From contig CANKMW010000008.1 of the NCBI GenBank assembly GCA_947483555.1, forward strand, positions 1 through 40,000: a stretch of 40,000 nucleotides of DNA. Direction: 5' to 3'. Both the position numbers and the translations under genes were made by a program. Source of the stretch: Myxococcales bacterium. Its GTDB lineage: Bacteria; Myxococcota_A; Polyangia; Haliangiales; Haliangiaceae. Numbering within the stretch: position 1 is the first letter of the stretch; each line of letters starts with the position of its first letter. A model generated the notes under the pieces. The model saw only the letters and a program-made list of their open reading frames with translations. It did not search any database and was not told the origin of the DNA. Below are positions 15,436-22,384 of this stretch, piece by piece.

Positions 15436-15672
15436 ATGAAGGTCGTGAACATGCACGAGGCGAAGACGACGCTGTCGCAGCTCGTCGAACAGGTGGAGCG
15501 CGGCGAGGAGGTCGTCCTGGCTCGCGCCGGGGAGCCGGTGGCACGTATCGTCGCGATTCGTCGCGCTGATCGCCGACCGCTCGGGGTGTGGCGGGGCCGG
15601 GTCCGGATGTCCGACGACTTCGACGCGCCGCTGCCCGAGAGCGAGCTGGCGGGATGGAACGGGGAGCCGTGA
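15436..15672 (+). CDS. Phd/YefM-family antitoxin
   Basis: This 78-aa protein opens with MKVVNMHEAKTTLSQLVEQV and continues with GEEVVLARAGEPVARIV, the DNA-binding fold of the Phd/YefM antitoxins. The C-terminal part (about 50-78), acidic and Trp-containing, would wrap the toxin. The stop overlaps the GTG start of the PIN toxin by GTGA, the usual antitoxin-first arrangement. A GTG six nt upstream is an alternative start. Paired TAGCTA palindromes just upstream fit self-repression. Confidence 0.9.
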   Translation: MKVVNMHEAKTTLSQLVEQVERGEEVVLARAGEPVARIVAIRRADRRPLGVWRGRVRMSDDFDAPLPESELAGWNGEP

Positions 15673-16043
15673 TCGTTCTCGCCGACACCCATGCGCTGAT
15701 CTGGGCGCTCGAAGACAGTCCTCGGCTATCGCCGGTCGCGCGTCGGACCCTGGAGGACCCGAGCAACACGATCCTCGCGAGCGTGGCGTCGGCATGGGAG
15801 ATCTCGATCAAGAAATCGCTTGGACGCCTGGATGCTCCCGACGATCTCGAAGCGGCGATCGAATCGCTCGGCTTCATCAAGCGACTCGTGACCTTCGCCG
15901 ACGTACATCGGCTCGCATCGCTACCCGCGCACCACCGCGACCCATTCGATCGGATGCTCGTCGCCCAGGCCCTCGAGGACGGTGTCCCGATCGTGAGCCG
16001 TGATCCCCAGATCGCTGCGTACCAGGTTCAGATCATCTGGTAG
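15669..16043 (+). CDS. PIN-domain (VapC-like) toxin
   Basis: This 124-aa PIN-domain ribonuclease carries the expected acidic residues: Asp in LADTHALIW near the N-terminus, Glu in ASAWEISIKK, Asp in HRDPFDRMLVAQA and Asp in SRDPQI. Such toxins cut RNA, often tRNA or rRNA, with a metal-dependent active site and are held inactive by the upstream Phd-type antitoxin. The length is typical and all motifs are present, so it should be active. It closes the block bracketed by the DR1 repeats, directly before the second copy. Confidence 0.92.
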   Translation: MIVLADTHALIWALEDSPRLSPVARRTLEDPSNTILASVASAWEISIKKSLGRLDAPDDLEAAIESLGFIKRLVTFADVHRLASLPAHHRDPFDRMLVAQALEDGVPIVSRDPQIAAYQVQIIW

Positions 16044-16097
16044 CAGCGTCGCCGCGCCATGAGCTGGTCGTGTCCCGGCCATGGTGTGAGCCTTCAT

Positions 16098-16203
16098 GGC
16101 TCCGCGGGCTGAACGGGCCTCGCCGCGGCGGCCCGACGCTGGACGCCACCGAGGATCCGCGCGACCTGCGAGCCGTTGCCCGGAACCCCACCCCGCCGAC
16201 GCG
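16098..16203 (+). repeat. Direct repeat DR1 of the toxin island, copy 2
   Basis: This 106-bp block is about 95% identical to 583-690 in the same orientation. On the minus strand it keeps the coding remnant [19 protein letters not shown] of a DUF4157 leader, but with no domain after it. The 2-nt gap relative to copy 1 shifts the frame upstream. The flanking bases 16044-16097 and 16204-16313 hold no clear gene. Confidence 0.85.
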
Positions 16204-16313
16204 CCGGCGCCGCTGGCGCGGCATCGCCCTCTCCTCGTCTCTCGCCGCACCACCAGGGGAGATCCCAGGACCGGCGTACGCAGCAGACGTGGTAGGCCCT
16301 CTCTCGGGCGACC

Positions 16314-16756
16314 ATGCGCCGCCGCATCCGCTCCACGTACGATCCCAAGCCCGCAACGCAGGCCGTCCAGCGGGTCGTGGGCAAACGGACCCTGGCCGAG
16401 ACGCGGTATTCGGCGGTCCAGGCCAGTGGCGCGCTCGACGGCGACCGGGTTCACGCTGCCGCCGACGCGGGCGTCCTGGGGGTTGGCGAACGGCTGCCGT
16501 TCATGGACGTGATCTATTCGTACTACCGGGCGCTGCAGCGACTGCTCGACCGACCCGACCTCGAGGACACTGAACGCATCAAGTGGGAGGCACGCAAGGT
16601 CGTGGCGATGCGGCTACGGTTCTGGCCCGAGGTCAGGGTCAAGTTCGGAAGCGAGTACTCGAGTCGGCTGCGAATGCCGGCGCCGCCGATTCGCTCTACC
16701 TGCTCCTCGGACTGCGCGATCTGGACGAGTCGATCGTCCTGAAGGAATGGCTTTGA
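16314..16756 (+). pseudogene. Frameshifted protein with DUF4157-type leader but no HEXXH core
   Basis: The first frame (ATG 16314) reads VVGKRTLAETRYSAVQ, like the GKRTLT leader of DUF4157 proteins, then VHAAADAGVLGVGERLPFMD, like the segment that precedes the core. Instead of the core it continues with an unrelated helical segment, RLLDRPDLEDTERIKWEARK. Sense is lost after FGSEYS near 16660, and a second frame carries on with AADSLYLLLGLRDLDESIVL, ending at 16756. One missing base near 16659-16661 explains this. If intact the product would be about 147 aa. Its shifted end overlaps the ATG of the FGE-like gene by 10 nt, so the two were or are coupled. A sequencing error cannot be excluded. 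Confidence 0.5.
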
Positions 16757-17523
16757 GGCTCGCGTTCGCCGCTGCCATCGCCCTTGCGGCCGTCGCATCG
16801 CGTGCCCACGCCGATCCAGTACCGATCGCGGCCGGATGCTTCGTGATGGGCTGCACCGGCCCCGAGTGTCGCGGCGCGCTCGCCGAGCAAGAGGTGTGCG
16901 TGGACGCCTTCTCCATCGATGCGACCGAGGTGACCGTCGCGGCGTATCTGCATTGCGTCGACGCCGGGGCGTGCCACGCCATCGACAAGAAGCGCGGGCC
17001 GCGTGCGTGCAACGCCGTGATCGGCGGCCGCGACCAGCATCCGGTCAACTGCGTCTCGTGGTCCGAGGCGTCGGCGTACTGCTCGTGGAAGGGACAGCGC
17101 TTGCCGACCGAGGCCGAGTGGGAGTTCGCCGCCCGTGGCAACGTCGGTCGGACGTTCCCCTGGGGCGATGGTCCGCCAACGTGCGACCTTGGCGTCGTCT
17201 CGGGCTGCAAACATGCGTCGATGCTCCCGGTCGCCAGTCGACCGAAGGGTGAAACGCCCACGGGCATCTCGGATCTCGCCGGCAATGCGTTCGAATGGGT
17301 CGCCGACTGGTACGCACCGAGCCGCAAGCCGTCGACGACCGCGCTGCAGAACCCGAGCGGCCCGTGCGACGGCAAGTCGCCATGCAAGGGCAAGCGGCAT
17401 CGCGTGATCAAGGGTGGACACTACGGCTCGGCGCGCGCACTGCTCGCCAGCTGGTCGCGCGATTCCGTGGCGCCCGGCACCGCGTATCCGTTCGTGGGCT
17501 TCCGATGCAGCGGGCCGAAATGA
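16747..17523 (+). CDS. Exported FGE/SUMF1-family protein
   Basis: This 258-aa protein has a signal peptide (about 1-22, ending AHA) and a formylglycine-generating-enzyme-type domain. Typical motifs appear in order: FVMGC, DATEVTVAAYLHCV, HPVNCVSWSEASAYCSWK, RLPTEAEWEFAARG, FPWGD, DLAGNAFEWVADWY, a KGGHYGS strand and GFRCS. Many bacterial members lack the catalytic cysteine pair and act as binding or structural modules. Several cysteines here (for example near 30-37 and 111-116) probably form disulfides in the periplasm. Its ATG overlaps the end of the frameshifted leader protein, suggesting shared expression. Enzyme activity is not predicted with confidence. Confidence 0.8.
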   Translation: MALRLAFAAAIALAAVASRAHADPVPIAAGCFVMGCTGPECRGALAEQEVCVDAFSIDATEVTVAAYLHCVDAGACHAIDKKRGPRACNAVIGGRDQHPVNCVSWSEASAYCSWKGQRLPTEAEWEFAARGNVGRTFPWGDGPPTCDLGVVSGCKHASMLPVASRPKGETPTGISDLAGNAFEWVADWYAPSRKPSTTALQNPSGPCDGKSPCKGKRHRVIKGGHYGSARALLASWSRDSVAPGTAYPFVGFRCSGPK

Positions 17524-17588
17524 GATCGCAGGTCACCCCTGCGGTGTGATCGACGGTCGCCATCCGCGCCGACGACCGCAGCGCGACG

Positions 17589-18389
17589 ATGATCGCGGCG
17601 GCCGCCTCGATGGAACCACGGCAGCTGCGTGATACGTTCGCGGCCGTGACCGTGGTCGGGTTGTGGTTGCGCTTCGTGCTCGGGATGGTGATCGGCGCCT
17701 GCGTGACGCCGCTCATCATGGTGTGGGCCTTCATCGGCAAGCGGCGTCCGATCCACTTCGACGGCGCGGTGTGCCGGGCCACGATCACCGCCATCGATCA
17801 CGGCGCCGGCCAGGGCCCCGGGCGTCGCCTCGCTGGCAAGGCCATCGTGCGGCTGTCCGGGGGTGGCAAGCCCGAAAACTCGACCGCCGCTGACGTGATG
17901 GGCCTGGCGTTGCGGCTGCAGGACGGCGACGGCTCGACCGATCTCACGAACGGCACCCAGGATCTGATCTTCGGCACCTTCGAGTCGTTCCTGAGCGTGG
18001 CCGTCACCGTCGGCAAGGTGAAGGTCGGTGACTATCTCGCCAACCAGTACGCATCGGTGACGCCGTGGCGGGTCAAGGACCTCGGCGTGGTCCACCTGCG
18101 CGCCATGCCGCCCCGCGACAGCGTCGGCACCGGCGCCGATCGCGTCGCCCGCCTGCTCGCCGACATCGCCGCCGGTACCGCGGTGTTCACGCTCGAGGCG
18201 CGGCGTGGCGACGAGCGGATCGCGCTGGCGACGCTCACGCTGGACGAACATCTACCGGCGGTCGGCAAGGCGCTGCGCATGTCGATGTGGCGCAACGGGC
18301 GCAAGTTCCATCCCACCGGCACGCGCAACGGGATCCGCGCCGTCGTGTATCCGTTCAGCCAGCTCGCTCGCGGCCTCCGAGGGGGATGA
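17589..18389 (+). CDS. Membrane-anchored catalase-like protein
   Basis: This 266-aa protein has one transmembrane segment (about 24-50) followed by a domain resembling the catalase beta-barrel core. The stretch AIVRLSGGGKPENSTAADVM with GLALRLQDGDG aligns by eye with the substrate-channel region of small catalases (RFSNG...D.RGMAVKF). The usual distal His motif is not obvious, so activity may differ from true catalase. It leads a three-gene operon: the next gene starts directly after its stop and a DyP peroxidase follows. That context supports a heme or peroxide role. Family call moderately sure, chemistry unsure. Confidence 0.55.
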   Translation: MIAAAASMEPRQLRDTFAAVTVVGLWLRFVLGMVIGACVTPLIMVWAFIGKRRPIHFDGAVCRATITAIDHGAGQGPGRRLAGKAIVRLSGGGKPENSTAADVMGLALRLQDGDGSTDLTNGTQDLIFGTFESFLSVAVTVGKVKVGDYLANQYASVTPWRVKDLGVVHLRAMPPRDSVGTGADRVARLLADIAAGTAVFTLEARRGDERIALATLTLDEHLPAVGKALRMSMWRNGRKFHPTGTRNGIRAVVYPFSQLARGLRGG

Positions 18390-19895
18390 GTGGCCCACGA
18401 CGCCCGCACGATCGACCCGATGGTCCACGCCTCGCAGGCGCTCACGATCGCCGCCGAGCTGATCGCCGAGCACATCCCGCAGTTGCGCCGCGACCTGGCG
18501 CTGATCGAGGGCGACCTGCTCGGCGACAACGCCGGCAAGCCGAAGCCCGCGCTCGGGACCGATGGCAAGCCCCACGTCAACACCCGGCTGTTGCCCGGCG
18601 AGCTGCCCGACACCCACTTCACGCGCTTCGTGATCATCGACGACGCCAAGACCGACGTGACGCGCCGCTTGCCGCCGCTCCTGGTCTGGGAGAGCAATCA
18701 CGACGGCACCGCCGAGGAGTACCTGGGTGCGGCCTACGATCGGGCCACCGCCGGCCCGGGGCTCGAGCTCGACCTGGTTTTCGGCGCCTGCAAGGACTAC
18801 CCGACGCTGCAGGCGCCACGCGCCCGCTGGGTGGCGTGGATGGCCGGCAAGTCGATCCGCGCCAGCGCCTTCTACTGCGGCTACCGCGGCGTGGCCAAGA
18901 AACACGTCGACGCCGCCGGTCGGGTCCACGAGGCGGTGCGCCGATTTCTCGACGCCGATCGCGACCGGCTGCCCGCCGATCCACGCCAGCGCCACACCAT
19001 GATCCGCGACTACCTGGCGCAGCGCCCGCCGCCGCGACCGATGGCGGCGGGCGATCTCGAGCCCATCCCGCGCCGCGATCCATTCACCGACGATCCGCGG
19101 CTGCGCCGAGCCATCTGGCAGCTGCTCCGTATCGTGGTGGTTCCGATGGTGGTCGTGTTCGCGGTGCTGGTCGGCGCGACCATGGCCTGGCGGCAGCGCT
19201 GGTCGTCGCTGCTGTGGGTCGTGCCCGGCGCCGCGATCGTCACGATCGCGCTGGCCGTGGCGGTGGTCCTGGTGCTCCGCCGCTACCTGTACTTCCGCGA
19301 AGGCCGCGACAAGCCCGATGACATCCATCGCGCCGTCCACGCCCGCCCCGACCTCATCGCCGTCGAAGATCGCATCGTCCAGAACCAGCTCACCCACCTG
19401 GTCGACCTCAAGCCGGGGCTGTTCCGCTATGTCCTGCAGCACGTGGTGCTGCGCGCCATCGATCTGCTGGCCCGCTTCGTCTACCTCGACGGCCACCTCG
19501 GCAACATCACCAGCATCCACTTCGGCCGCTGGGTGGTGCTGAAGGACCGGCGCTGGTGGCGCCTGTGGCGGCGCCGCGATCGGCTGGTGTTCTTCTCCAA
19601 CTACGACTTCAGCTGGGACAGCTACCTCGGCGAGTTCGTCGATCGCCAGGCCACCGGGCTCACCGCGGTGTGGTCGAACACCGAGGGGTTTCCGCGCACC
19701 ACCAGGCTGATCAACGACGGCGCCCGCGACGAGGAGCGCTTCAAGCAGTGGGCCCGCAGCCGCCAGATCCCATCGCAGGTGTGGTGGAGCGGCGTCCGCC
19801 AATCCAGCGTCGAGAACGTCAACAACGACGTCGAGATCCACCGCGGCCTCGCCAGCCCGCCGTCCGACCTCCGGCGCTGGATGTTGCGCCTGTGA
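18390..19895 (+). CDS. Two-TM protein with internal duplication, DyP-operon partner
   Basis: This 501-aa protein starts with GTG directly after the catalase-like gene and overlaps the DyP gene by GTGA. Two transmembrane helices (about 245-266 and 273-296) split it into two soluble halves. The halves share a pattern: HFTRFVIIDD...LLVWESNHDGTAEEYL (76-112) and HFGRWVVLKD...LVFFSNYDFSWDSYL (377-413). This looks like a duplicated ferredoxin-like module, the fold also used twice in DyP peroxidases. The later part has WSNTEGFPRT and RSRQIPSQVWWSG. No catalytic motif is recognised. It may tether or assemble the peroxidase at the membrane. Confidence 0.6.
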   Translation: MAHDARTIDPMVHASQALTIAAELIAEHIPQLRRDLALIEGDLLGDNAGKPKPALGTDGKPHVNTRLLPGELPDTHFTRFVIIDDAKTDVTRRLPPLLVWESNHDGTAEEYLGAAYDRATAGPGLELDLVFGACKDYPTLQAPRARWVAWMAGKSIRASAFYCGYRGVAKKHVDAAGRVHEAVRRFLDADRDRLPADPRQRHTMIRDYLAQRPPPRPMAAGDLEPIPRRDPFTDDPRLRRAIWQLLRIVVVPMVVVFAVLVGATMAWRQRWSSLLWVVPGAAIVTIALAVAVVLVLRRYLYFREGRDKPDDIHRAVHARPDLIAVEDRIVQNQLTHLVDLKPGLFRYVLQHVVLRAIDLLARFVYLDGHLGNITSIHFGRWVVLKDRRWWRLWRRRDRLVFFSNYDFSWDSYLGEFVDRQATGLTAVWSNTEGFPRTTRLINDGARDEERFKQWARSRQIPSQVWWSGVRQSSVENVNNDVEIHRGLASPPSDLRRWMLRL

Positions 19896-21574
19896 CCGCC
19901 GCACCACCCGACGCCCTCGACGCCGCCGACCTGGAACAGATCCAGGCCCTGGTGTTCCGGGGCTGGAAGTTCTACCCGTACGTCGCCTACCACTTCGTCC
20001 GCTTCACGGACCAGGACACCGAGCGTCAGGCGCAGGGTTGGCTGCGACAGGTGGGCGCCGAGATCGCCTGGGCCGGCGGCGTCAGTCCGACGGCGATCGA
20101 CGGCGCGGGGGTGGCCCGCGACGCCCGCGTGCAGCTGGCGTTGACCACGCGCGGGATGCGGCGCCTGGGCCTGCCGTGGGACGTGGTCAGGCGGTTCCCG
20201 TACGAGGCCAAGGCCGGCATGGAGCGGCGGGCCCCGGTCCTGGGCGACAAGTTCGATGCCGCCGGCGACGACCTCGACGACGAGACGCTGGTCGACGACC
20301 AGACCTGGCTGGAAGAGCAGAAGCCGTGGCCGCCGGAGTGGGCGGAGAGCGGCGGCCTCGATCTGCGGCTCGTCGACGCCCTGGTCCTCATCTACGCCCG
20401 GAGCCGCAGCGATCTGCTGGCCTTGACGGCAGCCAGCCGCGACCGCGTCGAGACGTACGGCGGTGGCGTGACCGAGCAGCTCAGCACCGAATGGAAGGAC
20501 CACGAGCCGTTCGGGTTTGCCGACGGCGTGTCGCAGCCGGTGATCCGCGGCCAGCCCCGCAAGTCCATCGGCGATCCGATGGAGCCCGACGTCATCACGC
20601 CCGGCACCACCCCGCCGTTCGCGCCCGAGCGTGTGGGCAGCAAGAACGAGATCGCCGCCGGCGAGATCGTGCTCGGCTTTCGCAACGAGTACGGCCAGGC
20701 GCCGCAGAGCCCGACCTTCCCCGATCGCTGGCCCACCGACCCGTCACTGGCCGGGCGCGACATCGGCAGACACGGCACCTACCTGGTGTTCCGCAAGCTC
20801 GAGCAAGACGTCGCCGGGTTCTGGGACACCTTCCTCGATCTCGGCCGTCGCTTCGCCGGCAAGCCGCTCGGCGACGGCAAGACCGTCCCCGTCGACCCCA
20901 AGCTCGCCGCCCGCTGGCTCGCCGCCCGGGCCATGGGCCGCTGGCCCAACGGCAACTCGGTGCACCTGTGCCCCGATGCCGAGCAGCCGGAGATGCCGCA
21001 GCCGGCACGCAACGCCTTCATCTACGGCGACGATCCCGACGGCCTGCGCTGCCCGGTGGGCGCGCACGTACGCCGGGCCAATCCCCGCGACCAGCGCGAC
21101 GCCGACAGCGCGTCGTCGTCGTGGAAGGTGGTCCGCCGCCACCGCATCATCCGCCGCGGCCGTGCCTACGGCGACCGGTTGCTCACCGCCGACCAGCTCC
21201 TCGACGGCGAGCGCGACACCTCGGGCATGGCGAGCGGGCTCCTGTTCGTGTGCCTGCAGGCCAGCATCACCCACGGCTTCGAGTTCGTGCAGCAGATCTG
21301 GAACAACAACCCGTGCTTCCACGGCGTGCACCAGGAACCCGACGTGGTGGTCGGCCCCGGCGGCTCGCGCTTCACCATCCCGGCCGAGCCGGTGCGGCTG
21401 CGCCTGCAGCGCTCCGAGCCCGATCCGGAGCGCGACGCCAGACAGGCGATCGAGAAGAGCAAGAGCTACGACCCGCTCGGCCTGCCGCGCTTCGTCATCC
21501 CGCGCGGTGGCGGGTATTTCTTCATGCCGTCACGGGCCACCATCGAGCTGCTGTGCGGCCCGCCGCAGCCGTAG
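19892..21574 (+). CDS. DyP-type heme peroxidase
   Basis: This 560-aa protein carries the dye-decolorizing peroxidase signatures: the GXXDG motif as GFADG (208-212, catalytic Asp 211), the proximal heme His in CPVGAHVRRANPRD (His 392), the RRHRIIRRG segment and the C-terminal GLLFVCLQASITHGFEF helix. It would reduce peroxides while oxidising bulky substrates. It has no Tat signal, unlike many exported DyPs, and starts with a GTG overlapping the two-TM gene upstream. With that gene and the catalase-like protein it forms a compact peroxide-handling operon. The length is at the upper end for the family. Confidence 0.9.
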   Translation: MTAAPPDALDAADLEQIQALVFRGWKFYPYVAYHFVRFTDQDTERQAQGWLRQVGAEIAWAGGVSPTAIDGAGVARDARVQLALTTRGMRRLGLPWDVVRRFPYEAKAGMERRAPVLGDKFDAAGDDLDDETLVDDQTWLEEQKPWPPEWAESGGLDLRLVDALVLIYARSRSDLLALTAASRDRVETYGGGVTEQLSTEWKDHEPFGFADGVSQPVIRGQPRKSIGDPMEPDVITPGTTPPFAPERVGSKNEIAAGEIVLGFRNEYGQAPQSPTFPDRWPTDPSLAGRDIGRHGTYLVFRKLEQDVAGFWDTFLDLGRRFAGKPLGDGKTVPVDPKLAARWLAARAMGRWPNGNSVHLCPDAEQPEMPQPARNAFIYGDDPDGLRCPVGAHVRRANPRDQRDADSASSSWKVVRRHRIIRRGRAYGDRLLTADQLLDGERDTSGMASGLLFVCLQASITHGFEFVQQIWNNNPCFHGVHQEPDVVVGPGGSRFTIPAEPVRLRLQRSEPDPERDARQAIEKSKSYDPLGLPRFVIPRGGGYFFMPSRATIELLCGPPQP

Positions 21575-21638
21575 CCGTCAGTGCCGCGGCTGGCTCGCTG
21601 CCTTGATGGCCTGGATCGCGGGGCGGAGGGACCTGATC

Positions 21639-21932
21639 TCAATCGCGCATCAGGTCGCGCAGCGCGGACGTCGGCTCGGCCGACTCCGCCTCACGAAGCA
21701 TCGCCTCACCTGTCTTCGGCGACACGACGATGCGCGGCTGGATGATCAGCTCTGCCGGCAGAGCGTCCAGCGCCTGCAGGTGGTGGAGGAGCGCCTGCTC
21801 GACCAGATGGCCCTGCTTCACGCCGGTCGTGCGGACGTGCTTCTCCAGCAGCTCCCGCGTGGTCGCCGAGATCCGAGCCGAGATCTGCGTGCGCTTGGCC
21901 AGGGTGCGCTCTCGATGAGATCCGCGTTTCAC
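21639..21932 (-). CDS. Ribbon-helix-helix (CopG-like) protein, antitoxin-like
   Basis: With the GTG at 21932 this is a 97-aa protein. Its N-terminal part has the ribbon-helix-helix pattern KRTQISARISATTRELLEKH, then a second helix (GHLVEQALLHHLQAL) and a C-terminal tail with PKTGEAML and a closing SALRDLMRD. Such proteins bind DNA as dimers and often serve as antitoxins. The start overlaps by GTGA the stop of the 124-aa gene, so the putative partner comes first. It is convergent with the DyP gene. Confidence 0.75.
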   Translation of the reverse strand: MKRGSHRERTLAKRTQISARISATTRELLEKHVRTTGVKQGHLVEQALLHHLQALDALPAELIIQPRIVVSPKTGEAMLREAESAEPTSALRDLMRD

Positions 21933-22303
21933 GTCGAGCCGCCATCCTCGTCGAGCCAGTCGAAGACCGGGCCCAGCGGGTTGTCGTGCCAGGTGCGCTG
22001 GTCGTGCCACCAGGCGTCGAACCACGGCGCTCGGACCCGCACCATGATTCCACGGCCGGCTTGACGGATCTCGAGATCGGGCCAGGCCGCGAGCCGCCGC
22101 GGGGAGGCGTCGTGCAACTGAACCGGCGCGCCCTTCCACCGCCGCGCCTCTTCGGTCAAGGATGCAAACTTCCGGGCCGCCGCCGCTTCGTCGGGCATCG
22201 GCAGCTCCCGCCAGTGATACCCGCCGAGGATCTCGTTCTTCTCGAAGCCGTCGATCAACACGTCGAGCAGCGTGGCCTCTTCCTGGGTTCGTCGTCCCGG
22301 CAT
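21929..22303 (-). CDS. Unknown 124-aa protein paired with an RHH protein
   Basis: The ATG at 22303 gives a 124-aa protein with a patterned sequence: TLLDVLIDGFEKNEILGGYH, LPMPDEAAAARKFASL, then WPDLEIRQAGRGIMVRVRAP and a Trp-rich end (FDAWWHDQRTWHDNP, VFDWLDEDG). The family is not recognised. It overlaps the RHH gene by GTGA. A small conserved-looking protein in front of an RHH regulator fits a reversed toxin-antitoxin pair. A longer in-frame extension upstream runs into the divergent SNF2 promoter and is Arg-rich, so it was not used. Confidence 0.6.
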   Translation of the reverse strand: MPGRRTQEEATLLDVLIDGFEKNEILGGYHWRELPMPDEAAAARKFASLTEEARRWKGAPVQLHDASPRRLAAWPDLEIRQAGRGIMVRVRAPWFDAWWHDQRTWHDNPLGPVFDWLDEDGGST

Positions 22304-22384
22304 GTGAACCTCTTTCAGCGCGCCAGCGCCAAGTCTCTCACGGCGGACCACGATCAGACCGTCGGGGCATGCTGCGCCGCTCCC

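Noticed and set aside
18252..19907. 551-aa minus-strand frame opposite the two-TM gene
   Set aside because: Shadow: the forward strand has overlapping starts and stops, TM helices and an internal duplication.
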